Part shown: in pieces, positions 26,075-33,120 of the stretch
Position numbering within the stretch: position 1 is the stretch's first letter
How the letters are laid out: every line of letters begins with the position of its first letter
NCBI GenBank assembly: GCA_002425225.1
Contig: DILV01000004.1
Coordinates: 1-49,766 of the forward strand
DNA from: Thiothrix sp. UBA5583
Lineage (GTDB): Bacteria > Pseudomonadota > Gammaproteobacteria > Thiotrichales > Thiotrichaceae
Length of the DNA: 49,766 nucleotides
Direction: 5' to 3'
Notes under the pieces: generated by a model
Seen by the model: the letters and a program-made list of their open reading frames with translations, nothing else
The model's database searches: none
What the model was told of the DNA's origin: nothing
Translations under genes and position numbers: made by a program

Positions 26075-26098
26075 TTGATTTAGCCCAACAATCCCAGA
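26075..26098. repeat. IS-end-like sequence, copy 1 (degenerate)
   Basis: These 24 bases match the final 24 bases of the window (49743-49766) at 20 positions. All four differences are transitions. The sequence looks like an IS3-family terminal repeat of the TGATCTG...CCCGGA kind. The following ~130 bases hold no intact frame, so this appears to be a decayed element end. Confidence 0.45.
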
Positions 26099-26220
26099 CA
26101 CCCACAAGAAGTGAGTGCACTAGACTCGGCACTTGAGGTGAAAAGAGCAAGCGGCTGAAATAGCCAAACTCAAATGGAAACTCTGGGTGACTCAGGAAGG
26201 GGTTGATGAGCTAAACCACA

Positions 26221-26244
26221 AAAGGCACTCCGAAGAGTGCCTTT
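26221..26244. terminator. Hairpin terminator behind the sulfur globule gene
   Basis: AAAGGCACTC and GAGTGCCTTT form a perfect 10-bp stem with a 4-base loop. T-rich flanks on both strands allow bidirectional use. It is 32 bases past the stop of the minus-strand sulfur globule gene. Confidence 0.8.
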
Positions 26245-26275
26245 GTGTTATCTGTGTGTGCTTTTGTACTGTCGA

Positions 26276-26710
26276 TTACTGGGCAGTAACCGGTGCAGCA
26301 GGTGCTTGTGCAGCAGGCATCACTGGAGCGCCGTAGCCTTCTTTGGCGAAGTTGTTGTAGCCGTAACCATTGCCAGCGCCGTTGCCATAACCGTAACCGT
26401 TGCCAGCACCGTACCAGTCGCCATTGCCTTTGCCGTTGGCAGCCATGTCAGTGTTCATGTCGCTCTTGCCTTTGCCTTTGAAGTTGATGCTGAATTCAAC
26501 TTCGCCGTCAGCATTGCCTTTGCCACGCCCCCAGCCGTTGGCATCACCAGCACCGTTGCCGTAGCCTTGACCGTTGGTAGCAGCAGTGGTTGTGCCATTG
26601 CCGTAGCCGTTGCCATAACCAGAACCGTTGTCGAAACCGTCGAAGAATTCAGCGGAAGCAGCACCGGACAGAGCGATCAGGGCAGCGAATGCGATAGCTT
26701 GTAATTTCAT
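26276..26710 (-). CDS. Sulfur globule protein
   Basis: The 144-residue precursor has a clear Sec signal peptide (MKLQAIAFAALIALSGAASA, cut before EFF). The mature part is Gly/Asn/Tyr-rich with repeats of YGNG, GYGNGAGNGYGY and related units. An internal acidic/hydrophobic segment (GEVEFSINF) and an Ala/Pro tail follow. Composition, size and export signal fit the sulfur globule proteins that coat periplasmic sulfur inclusions in Allochromatium, Beggiatoa and Thiothrix. A strong ribosome site, CTAGGAGA, and an own promoter and terminator make it a monocistronic, probably highly expressed gene. Identification rests on composition rather than a catalytic motif. Confidence 0.82.
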   Translation of the reverse strand: MKLQAIAFAALIALSGAASAEFFDGFDNGSGYGNGYGNGTTTAATNGQGYGNGAGDANGWGRGKGNADGEVEFSINFKGKGKSDMNTDMAANGKGNGDWYGAGNGYGYGNGAGNGYGYNNFAKEGYGAPVMPAAQAPAAPVTAQ

Positions 26711-26754
26711 GGGTTAATCTCCTAGCAAATTTGTTTAAACTTCAGTATGTGAAT

Positions 26755-26783
26755 ATAATAATATTATAAGATTCTAATGTAAA
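26755..26783 (-). promoter_or_regulatory. Promoter of the sulfur globule gene
   Basis: A -35 TTTACA (26778-26783), 17-bp spacer and -10 TATTAT (26755-26760) lie about 45 bases before the start codon in an A/T-rich stretch. A further TATAAT at 26763-26768 overlaps the spacer and is an alternative -10. Confidence 0.6.
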
Positions 26784-26900
26784 GAGGAATTCTGCACTTT
26801 TTTGCAAATTTGTGCTGACCGGTTTGCTGATTGTGGGGCTCGCGCCTGGAATGCATGGTGTCCTTGTGTAAGTAGCCTCACGCTGTGGCAGAATACCGCC

Positions 26901-28739
26901 ATGCAACCAACCCAGACCACACCATTCGACCCGCAGGATTTCCTTAAAACCGTGCCGCACAAGCCTGGTGTGTACCGGATGCTGAGCGCTACTGGTGAAA
27001 TTCTTTATGTCGGCAAAGCCAAGGATTTGCGTAACCGACTCGCTAGCTATTTCCGGGGAACCATTGCCAACTCGCGCACCTTTGCGATGGTGCGGCAAAT
27101 TTGTCAGGTGGAAATTGCCCTAACCAACACCGAGGCAGAAGCCTTGTTGCTGGAAAGCAACCTGATCAAGAAACATTCGCCGCGTTACAATATCCTGCTC
27201 AAGGATGGCAAAGGTTATCCCTATATCCACATTTCTACGGAACAGGCATACCCGCGAATCCAGTTTTACCGGGGTTCGCGCAAGATTCCGGGGCAGTTCT
27301 TCGGGCCTTATCCCAGCGTAGGCGCAGTGCATCAGGCTTTGCACCTGATGAAAAAACTGTTTCGGGTGCGGCAATGTGAGGATAGTTATTTCGCCAACCG
27401 TTCGCGCCCCTGTCTGGAATACCAGATCAGGCGTTGCAGTGGCCCTTGTGTAGGCTTGATCGGCAAGGATGAGTATGCACAAAGCATCCGCCATGCCGTC
27501 CAGTTTCTGCAAGGTCGCAGTCAGGATGTGATCAACGAACTGGTGCAGAAAATGGAAGCGGCGGCTGTTACGCTCCAGTTTGAAAAGGCGGCTGAATACC
27601 GTGACCTGATTGAAAGTTTGCGGCATATTTCCCAGCAGCAATATGTTAGTGGCAGTAATGGTAATGTGGATGTAGTAGCGATTCATGCGGATTCCGGCAT
27701 TGCCAGTGTGCAGGTTGTCACAGTACGGAATGGCAATAATCTGGGCAACCACAACTTTTTCCCCAATTTGCCGGATGAGAGTGCCGGTGCAGAGGAAATA
27801 CTGGCTTATTTCCTTGCCCAGTATTACCTGAATCATGATGTCCCCGGCGAAATTCTGGTGTCAGTACTGCCGGAAGAGACGGAGGTGCTGGAAGAAATGT
27901 TGACCCTGAAGCAGGGGCGCAAGGTTGCCATTCGCCAGCCACAAAGGGGTGAGCGCAGCAAATGGGTAGAGCTGGCAGTGCGTAATGCCGAACAGGCGTT
28001 GCAGATGCAATTGCTCTCCAAGGCTGGAATGCAACAACGCCTGTTTGCCTTGCAGGAAGCGTTGGGTTTGGCGGACATTCCCGCCCGCATGGAATGTTTT
28101 GACATCAGCCACACGCAAGGGGAAGCAACGGTTGCCTCCTGTGTGGTGTTTGATCTGAATGGCCCGGCCAAGTCGGAATATCGGCGTTATAATATCGAGG
28201 GTATCCAGCCAGGGGACGATTACGCTGCTATGCATCAGGCATTGACCAGACGGTTTCGTCGGGCAACAGCGAACGAAGGCAAACTCCCTGATATTCTTTT
28301 CATCGACGGTGGCAAAGGGCAGGTTGCACAAGCACTTGATGTTCTTGCAGAATTGCAGGTAACAGGAGTGGATGTGGTCGGTGTTGCCAAAGGCGAGGGA
28401 CGCAAACCGGGGTTGGAAACCCTGATTATTGAGCAAGGGAATGGGCGTCTGGTATTGCCGGAGTATTCCAAAGCCTTGCACCTGATTCAGCAAATACGTG
28501 ATGAAGCCCACCGTTTCGCCATTACTGGACATCGGGCACGGCGGCGGAAGGCGCGTACCCAATCCCCCCTGGAACAGATCGACGGGCTGGGGGCAAAGCG
28601 ACGTCAGGTATTGCTCAAACAGTTTGGTGGCTTACGGGCAATCGAACGTGCCAGCGCGGAAGAGCTGGCGAAAGTGCCCGGTATCAGTCAGGAACTGGCG
28701 CGGCGGATTTACGATTTTTTTAACGGGGAAGAGAATTGA
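26901..28739 (+). CDS. uvrC: Excinuclease ABC subunit C
   Basis: 612 residues from ATG 26901 (MQPTQTTPF). The longer frame to 26802 adds an unlikely leader. UvrC makes both incisions in nucleotide excision repair with UvrA/UvrB. Order of domains: GIY-YIG nuclease (KPGVYRMLSATGEILYVGKAKDLRNR, residues 15-40), a Cys-rich segment, UVR domain (LVQKMEAAAVTLQFEKAAEYRDLI, near 215), RNase H-like endonuclease with the ECFDISHTQGE and DILFIDGGKGQ acids, and tandem HhH at the C-terminus. It is followed by pgsA after one base, the same order as in E. coli. Confidence 0.97.
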   Translation: MQPTQTTPFDPQDFLKTVPHKPGVYRMLSATGEILYVGKAKDLRNRLASYFRGTIANSRTFAMVRQICQVEIALTNTEAEALLLESNLIKKHSPRYNILLKDGKGYPYIHISTEQAYPRIQFYRGSRKIPGQFFGPYPSVGAVHQALHLMKKLFRVRQCEDSYFANRSRPCLEYQIRRCSGPCVGLIGKDEYAQSIRHAVQFLQGRSQDVINELVQKMEAAAVTLQFEKAAEYRDLIESLRHISQQQYVSGSNGNVDVVAIHADSGIASVQVVTVRNGNNLGNHNFFPNLPDESAGAEEILAYFLAQYYLNHDVPGEILVSVLPEETEVLEEMLTLKQGRKVAIRQPQRGERSKWVELAVRNAEQALQMQLLSKAGMQQRLFALQEALGLADIPARMECFDISHTQGEATVASCVVFDLNGPAKSEYRRYNIEGIQPGDDYAAMHQALTRRFRRATANEGKLPDILFIDGGKGQVAQALDVLAELQVTGVDVVGVAKGEGRKPGLETLIIEQGNGRLVLPEYSKALHLIQQIRDEAHRFAITGHRARRRKARTQSPLEQIDGLGAKRRQVLLKQFGGLRAIERASAEELAKVPGISQELARRIYDFFNGEEN

Positions 28740-28740
28740 T

Positions 28741-29292
28741 ATGGTGTTCAACCTGCCGCTGATGCTGACGTGGTTACGGATTGTGTTCATTCCATTGCTG
28801 GTGTACCTGTTTTATCTGGATGAGCCTTGGGCTCCACTGGCTGCTGCAACCGTGTTCGGCATTGCAGGTCTGACAGACTGGGCGGATGGCTATCTGGCAC
28901 GTTTGTGGCAACAGGAGTCCCGTTTTGGGGCTTTCCTTGACCCGGTAGCTGATAAGCTGATTGTGGCAGTTGCCCTGATTCTGCTGGTGGAACGCGAAGC
29001 CCATGTGTGGATGACCTTGGCGGCAGTCGTCATTATTGGGCGAGAAATCACCATTTCTGCCTTGCGTGAATGGATGGCGGAAGTCGGGGCGCGAGGCAAG
29101 GTGGCGGTGGCTTTTATCGGCAAGCTCAAGACGACGGCGCAGATCGTTGCCCTGATCTTCTTGTTGTATAATCAGGACTTGTTTGGTTTGCCCTTGCGGG
29201 AATGGGGTTTGGTTGCTCTGGCAGTGGCTACCTTGTTGACGGTCGTTTCTATGCTGCAATACCTGCGCAGCGCTTTTTCTGCCATACCCTGA
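28741..29292 (+). CDS. pgsA: CDP-diacylglycerol-glycerol-3-phosphate 3-phosphatidyltransferase
   Basis: 183 residues from ATG 28741, which follows the uvrC stop with a one-base gap. A frame opening at 28498 lies inside uvrC and is not used. This membrane enzyme makes phosphatidylglycerophosphate, the first committed step to phosphatidylglycerol and cardiolipin. The CDP-alcohol phosphotransferase signature DG-x2-AR-x8-G-x3-D-x3-D is complete in DWADGYLARLWQQESRFGAF and the following LDPVADK. About five helices are visible. Confidence 0.95.
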   Translation: MVFNLPLMLTWLRIVFIPLLVYLFYLDEPWAPLAAATVFGIAGLTDWADGYLARLWQQESRFGAFLDPVADKLIVAVALILLVEREAHVWMTLAAVVIIGREITISALREWMAEVGARGKVAVAFIGKLKTTAQIVALIFLLYNQDLFGLPLREWGLVALAVATLLTVVSMLQYLRSAFSAIP

Positions 29293-29300
29293 CATGAAAA

Positions 29301-29326
29301 AGCCCTTTGCCGCAAAGCAAAGGGCT
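29301..29326 (-). terminator. Rho-independent terminator of the OmpA-HhH operon
   Basis: AGCCCTTTGC and GCAAAGGGCT form a perfect 10-bp stem with a 6-base loop. On the minus strand it is followed by TTTTTC, so it mainly ends the minus-strand operon. It sits between that operon and the end of pgsA and may also serve pgsA. Confidence 0.85.
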
Positions 29327-29345
29327 GGTACAGCGAGGGATGGTT

Positions 29346-29936
29346 TTATTGCTGTCCGTTGATCAACAGGTTTTGGTATTCCTGCAAACGTGCCCATTCA
29401 CCCTTGGCAGCAAGCTCTGCCTGATAAGGCCAGCTATTCGGGTCGTGCATTCTGAACTGACTTCCGGCTGCTTCCAGCAAGGGTTTGATCGCATCCGGTG
29501 TCATGGCTGCCAACTGCTCAAAGTTTTGGATACCGGCAGTATTCAATACCTGTTCGATTTTGGGACCGATACCTTCCAGCTTTTTCAGGTCATCCTTGCG
29601 ACCCCCACCAATTCCGGCAATGCTGGCAGCTACACTGGTAGCAGTGGCAGCAGCATCAGATACCGCTGTTGTCGCACTACGGGGAATTTCCGAGGTACGT
29701 GGGCGTGCCGGAACATCATTACCACTGGTGCGCAGCAGGCTGTTGATGTCGGCGGTGTAGCCGCCCTCCCGTGGTATGGGGCGATTTTTGTAACCGTAAT
29801 CAGCGGAAGTATCAACGGTGCAGCACAAGCCCATCTTGCGTAGCAGCCAGCACAACAACATGCCCAGCAGGAAAGCCAGTAATAACAGGATGATGATTTC
29901 CATGCTGGCAGTACCAAACGTGTAAGTTGGATTCAT
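29346..29936 (-). CDS. Membrane-anchored helix-hairpin-helix protein
   Basis: The 196-residue protein has one N-terminal transmembrane helix (residues 12-33, with the AFLLGMLLCW core), a Ser/Thr/Arg linker, and a C-terminal helix-hairpin-helix-like domain (DLKKLEGIGPKIEQVLNTAGIQ, near residue 118). The domain resembles those often annotated as nuclease-like, but no nuclease residues are present. The start follows the 43-aa peptide stop by 3 bases, with its ribosome site GGGAGGA inside that gene. Homologous HhH tails occur beside OmpA-type genes. The function is unknown, perhaps binding an envelope or nucleic-acid partner. Confidence 0.78.
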   Translation of the reverse strand: MNPTYTFGTASMEIIILLLLAFLLGMLLCWLLRKMGLCCTVDTSADYGYKNRPIPREGGYTADINSLLRTSGNDVPARPRTSEIPRSATTAVSDAAATATSVAASIAGIGGGRKDDLKKLEGIGPKIEQVLNTAGIQNFEQLAAMTPDAIKPLLEAAGSQFRMHDPNSWPYQAELAAKGEWARLQEYQNLLINGQQ

Positions 29937-29939
29937 CGT

Positions 29940-30071
29940 TTAGTCCTCCCGAGCGGATTTGTTGCGGAAATAGCAAAACAGAAAACCTAGCAGAAACGCA
30001 ACTGCCAGCATGATGATGACATCCAGACTGGCGCTGGTCATGTCGTAACGGCTTGTAATGTCTTTGAACAT
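29940..30071 (-). CDS. 43-residue single-span membrane peptide
   Basis: This small frame, ATG 30071 to TAA 29940-29942, encodes a short polar start, one hydrophobic helix (SLDVIIMLAVAFLLGFLFCYF) and a charged end. It sits between the OmpA-like gene (stop 30086, 14-base gap) and the HhH gene (3-base gap). The helix is strikingly like that of the HhH protein: both share AS(L/M)(D/E)xII, AFLLGxL and a following C. This argues that it is a real gene derived by duplication and that the two may interact in the membrane. Confidence 0.7.
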   Translation of the reverse strand: MFKDITSRYDMTSASLDVIIMLAVAFLLGFLFCYFRNKSARED

Positions 30072-30085
30072 GGTTACAACTCCAA

Positions 30086-31138
30086 TCAGTTTTTCACAGG
30101 GTTAATTTCAACCCGGCGGTTTTTCTTGCGGCCTTCTTCGGTGTTGTTGTCTGCCACCGGCTTGTCTGCCCCTTCGGAGGATGCCTTGATGCGGTCTTTG
30201 GGTGCGCCCAGATCAACCAGCATTTTCTGGAGCATTTCAGCCCGCTTTTTACCAAGTTCCTTATTCTTGTCAGGTTTGCCCTTGTTGTCGGTATGCCCGA
30301 CGATAGTAACAGTGGCAGAACTGTTGTCTTTCAGGAATTTGGCAACTTTCTCGAAGTAGGCCTTGGTGTCATCCGCCAGTTGTGGATTGGCTGAACCGGT
30401 TGGGAAATGCAGGCTGGCAGGGCCAATGTTACTACCATTGGCAGATGGGGCAGCTTCCATTGTGATTTTGTCCGCATCTGCTTTGGCTTTTTCAGCAGCC
30501 GCTTTATCAGCGTCAGCTTTGGCCTGTTCGGCAGCAGCCTTGTCTGCATCTGCTTTGGCTTTTTCAGCAGCCGCTTTATCAGCGTCAGCCTTGGCCTGTT
30601 CAGCAGCCGCTTTATCAGCGTCAGCCTTAGCTTGATCTGCTGTGGCTGAGCCGTTTTCGTCAGGATCAAGGTAGCTGGCAATCTTGTTGCCATTGGCATC
30701 TGCTGCATCATCTACTTTGCCGTCACCATTGGGGTCAGGATTTTCAGCTTTGGTCAGGACACCATCACCATCGTCATCATCATCGAGTGCGTCGATTTTG
30801 CCGTCACCATCCGTGTCTTGTGGTGTACGTGCGATTTCAACTGCATCGGGAATCCCATCCCCATCAGAGTCTTTTTTGGTTGGATCAAGGCCAAGCGTTT
30901 TTTCTTTTGCATCAGGAATCCCATCCCCATCAGCATCCATTTCCGGGACAGGTGCTGCTTTATCCTTGTTTGCATCTTGTCCAGACATTGCTAAACCAGC
31001 GTTGGCAGCACCTGCTGCAACCTGTGTGACCGCTTTGTCTGCTTCGCAGAACCCTTTGACTTTGCAGGTGTACCACCACCAGCTACCGACACCCCAGATG
31101 CCAGCTAGCAGTAATACAATTAATGATTTCAGTTTCAT
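30086..31138 (-). CDS. OmpA-family protein with calcium-type repeats
   Basis: 350 residues from ATG 31138 (MKLKSLIVLLLAG), preceded by AAAGGAG. A signal or anchor helix is followed by a Cys-pair segment (TCKVKGFC). Thrombospondin type 3-like repeats follow (residues about 70-150), seen as DADGDGIPD, DSDGDGIPD, DTDGDGKID and DDDDGDGV, which are typical Ca2+-binding loops. An Ala/Lys/Asp repeat linker precedes the OmpA C-terminal domain (TVTIVGHTDNKGKPDKNKELG, RIKASSEGADKPV, GRKKNRRVEI), which binds peptidoglycan. It is likely an envelope-spanning linker protein. It heads an operon with the 43-aa and HhH genes. Confidence 0.88.
   Translation of the reverse strand: MKLKSLIVLLLAGIWGVGSWWWYTCKVKGFCEADKAVTQVAAGAANAGLAMSGQDANKDKAAPVPEMDADGDGIPDAKEKTLGLDPTKKDSDGDGIPDAVEIARTPQDTDGDGKIDALDDDDDGDGVLTKAENPDPNGDGKVDDAADANGNKIASYLDPDENGSATADQAKADADKAAAEQAKADADKAAAEKAKADADKAAAEQAKADADKAAAEKAKADADKITMEAAPSANGSNIGPASLHFPTGSANPQLADDTKAYFEKVAKFLKDNSSATVTIVGHTDNKGKPDKNKELGKKRAEMLQKMLVDLGAPKDRIKASSEGADKPVADNNTEEGRKKNRRVEINPVKN
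30472..30630 (-). repeat. In-gene 36-bp repeats in the OmpA-like linker
   Basis: The linker is built from the 12-residue unit DADKAAAE(Q/K)AKA, four full copies plus partial ones on both sides. Q and K alternate between copies, so the true period is 24 residues (72 bp). Such near-identical DNA repeats can gain or lose copies by slippage. The boundaries are approximate. Confidence 0.75.
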
Positions 31139-31256
31139 GCAGGGGAAACTCCTTTGGTTAGGGATTGTGAGAGTTACTGAAGCATACATTTGTTTATAGT
31201 ATGCGATACATTGAATTACAACCAGAGAAGATGGCAGAAAAAATAGAACGAAAGGC

Positions 31257-31282
31257 ATAAACACAACGATGATTGTGTTTAT
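31257..31282. other. Perfect inverted repeat between rhodanese and OmpA-like genes
   Basis: ATAAACACAA and TTGTGTTTAT pair over 10 bp around a 6-base loop. It is 57 bases past the rhodanese stop and 119 before the OmpA-like start, both on minus. It could end the sdh transcript or bind a regulator. The T-run needed for a standard terminator is absent. Confidence 0.5.
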
Positions 31283-31339
31283 AAATCATGGTGATATTTA
31301 TTATTTTTACTTTATTTAAGAGGGCGTTGCAAGTACCGG

Positions 31340-31762
31340 TCAGCACTGTTCCCACGGTAGTCCATGAAAGCGCCAACCGCCCAGTGTTCCCCGGTGGTGA
31401 TTCTCGTCACGTTCACCCTCAAAACCTTCGTCTACATGCATGACGCGCTGGAATCCGGCATCCAGCAAAGCCCCCGCTGCTTCGTGTGAACGCTTGCCAC
31501 TGCGACAAATCAGTACGACGGCAGTATCCTGTTTTGGGTTGCCATCCTTGAAACGCTTTTCTACCAGATTCTGGACTTCCGGCACAAAATTGGGGTTTAC
31601 ATCCCAGTCGGGTTCATCAATCCAGGCAATGTGCACGGAACCGACCGGATGCCCGACAAACAGGTATTCCATGGCAGAACGAATATCAACCAGAACGCTA
31701 CGCGGGGTTTCCTGCAACAGGGCATAAGCCTGCTTGGGGGAGAGGTTTTGTACCTCAGACAT
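31340..31762 (-). CDS. Rhodanese-like domain protein
   Basis: 140 residues from ATG 31762 (MSEVQNLSPKQAY), with a GGAG site 9 nt upstream. A longer frame to 31834 overlaps the SdhE-like gene heavily. It is a single rhodanese domain with VLVDIRSAMEYLFVGHPVGSVHIAW at the start and the active loop VLICRSGKRSHEAA, where Cys is the sulfur acceptor. It may move sulfane sulfur, a plausible need in a sulfur oxidiser. The start overlaps the SdhE-like stop by 8 bases, so it ends the gntR-sdh operon. Confidence 0.87.
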   Translation of the reverse strand: MSEVQNLSPKQAYALLQETPRSVLVDIRSAMEYLFVGHPVGSVHIAWIDEPDWDVNPNFVPEVQNLVEKRFKDGNPKQDTAVVLICRSGKRSHEAAGALLDAGFQRVMHVDEGFEGERDENHHRGTLGGWRFHGLPWEQC

Positions 31763-32039
31763 GGTTGTTGTCTCCACTGCTGTTGTCATCATGTGCACGT
31801 ATTTTGGCAATGATAGCGCAAATCCCGGCGTCACGTGATTCCCGATTGCCGATTAACCAGTCGAGAATTTCCTGATCCTTGGCTTTCAGCAGACGCTCGA
31901 AGGCAAACTGTTCCCCCATGTCCAGATCAGCAAAACAGTCATGCAGGAAATTACCTAAGGGACGATCCAGTACTTGCAGGGTTCGGCGACAAGCCCAGCG
32001 TAAACGTACCATGCGTTCAGCATGGAACGCTTCAGTCAT
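31755..32039 (-). CDS. SdhE-like protein lacking the RGxxE motif
   Basis: The 94-residue protein aligns with SdhE/YgfY: RLRWACRR near residue 12 matches E. coli HWACRR, and FERLLKAKDQEILDWLIG matches FIRLLECDDPDLFNWLM. The signature RGxxE, needed in SdhE for flavinylating SdhA, reads RTLQV here, so both Gly and Glu are lost. It overlaps the canonical sdhE (32032-32268) by 8 bases and the rhodanese by 8. It is best seen as a divergent tandem paralogue. A lost-function copy, a different client flavoprotein, or a partner of the canonical factor are all possible. Confidence 0.8.
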   Translation of the reverse strand: MTEAFHAERMVRLRWACRRTLQVLDRPLGNFLHDCFADLDMGEQFAFERLLKAKDQEILDWLIGNRESRDAGICAIIAKIRAHDDNSSGDNNHV

Positions 32040-32268
32040 GGGCGTGCCTCAGTTTTTCGATCAGGTCAGTGTACATGGTTGGTACGGGATCTAATCCAAG
32101 TATCATGCCAAACAGCAAGGGATCCTGCATGTCGAGCAATTCATCAAGCTGCTGGATTTCGTCCGGGGTAGCTGCGGGGTAGTGAGCTTCCAGGTAATGC
32201 TGAAAAATCACGTCAAGTTCTTTCATGCCGCGCCGACAGCGCATTTTCAAACGGGAAAGTTCGCTCAT
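32032..32268 (-). CDS. sdhE: Succinate dehydrogenase flavinylation factor SdhE
   Basis: The 78-residue protein has the intact RGxxE signature in CRRGMKELD near residue 12 and the helical ending LDELLDMQDPLLFGMILG. Known SdhE proteins promote covalent FAD attachment to SdhA. It follows sdhB by about 60 bases that hold a repeat element, and overlaps the paralogous gene downstream. It is slightly shorter than E. coli SdhE (88 residues), by its C-terminus. Confidence 0.9.
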   Translation of the reverse strand: MSELSRLKMRCRRGMKELDVIFQHYLEAHYPAATPDEIQQLDELLDMQDPLLFGMILGLDPVPTMYTDLIEKLRHAHD

Positions 32269-32293
32269 GGTGCCATCCTTTATTATTTCTTGT

Positions 32294-32328
32294 CCCCCGC
32301 TCCCCTTGAGGGAGAGGGGGCTAGGGGT
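32294..32328. repeat. REP-like G/C-rich palindromic element, copy 1
   Basis: This element, between sdhB and sdhE, has a CTCCC/GGGAG hairpin and a CTAGGGGT end. Its reverse complement aligns with the element behind acnB (49664-49699), both beginning ACCCCTAGCCCC. It is an interspersed non-coding repeat. A role in mRNA stability or differential expression of sdhE is possible. Confidence 0.6.
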
Positions 32329-32329
32329 C

Positions 32330-33109
32330 TCACCGCCGTTCGATCATCTTTTTCTTCAGTTCGCCAATGGCCTTGGCTGGGTTCAGACCTTTCGGGCAGG
32401 TATTGGTACAGTTCATGATGGTATGGCAACGGTACAGGCGGAACGGATCTTCAAGGTTGTCGAGACGTTCACCGGTTGCTTCATCACGACTGTCCACCAC
32501 CCAACGGTAGGCTTGCAGCAGTACTGCCGGGCCGAGGTAACGGTCACTGTTCCACCAGTAGCTGGGGCAGGAGGTGGAACAGCTTGCGCACAGGATACAC
32601 TCGTACAGGCCATCCAGTTTCTTGCGGTCTTCCGGTGATTGCAGGTGCTCACGGTCAGGTGGAGCAGGTGTCCGGGTTTGCATCCACGGCTTGATGGAAG
32701 CATATTGCGCATAGAAATGGGTCAGGTCAGGAACCAGGTCTTTCACCACGGACATGTGTGGTAATGGGCTGATCTGGAGATCGCCATCAAACGCACCAAT
32801 CGCCTTGATACAAGCCAGCGTGTTGGTTCCACCGATATTCATCGAGCAGGAACCACAAATCCCTTCACGGCAGGAACGGCGGAAGGTCAGGGATGGGTCA
32901 ATCTCGTTCTTGATCTTCAACAGCGCATCTAGCACCATCGGCCCGCACTTGTCGAGGTCGATTTGGTAGGTATCCCAGCGAGGGTTCTGCCCGCTATCCG
33001 GGTCGTAACGGTAGATGCGGAAGTTTTTCACTCGGGTCGCACCGGCAGGCGCAGGCCAGGTTTTGCCTTCCTTGATCACAGAGTTGGCAGGTAACTTGAA
33101 TTCAGCCAT
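32330..33109 (-). CDS. sdhB: Succinate dehydrogenase iron-sulfur subunit
   Basis: 259 residues. The plant-type [2Fe-2S] site is CREGICGSC with a later Cys in NTLAC. The [4Fe-4S] site is [12 protein letters not shown]. The [3Fe-4S] site is [14 protein letters not shown]. It carries electrons from SdhA to quinone at the inner membrane. It follows sdhA by 11 bases. An N-terminal extension of about 25 residues compared with E. coli SdhB is present. Confidence 0.97.
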   Translation of the reverse strand: MAEFKLPANSVIKEGKTWPAPAGATRVKNFRIYRYDPDSGQNPRWDTYQIDLDKCGPMVLDALLKIKNEIDPSLTFRRSCREGICGSCSMNIGGTNTLACIKAIGAFDGDLQISPLPHMSVVKDLVPDLTHFYAQYASIKPWMQTRTPAPPDREHLQSPEDRKKLDGLYECILCASCSTSCPSYWWNSDRYLGPAVLLQAYRWVVDSRDEATGERLDNLEDPFRLYRCHTIMNCTNTCPKGLNPAKAIGELKKKMIERR

Positions 33110-33120
33110 GACACTTCCCC

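Noticed and set aside
26237-26704. Val/Ala-rich plus-strand frame opposite the sulfur globule gene
   Set aside because: It is the antisense of Gly/Asn repeats; the minus frame has signal peptide, promoter and terminator.
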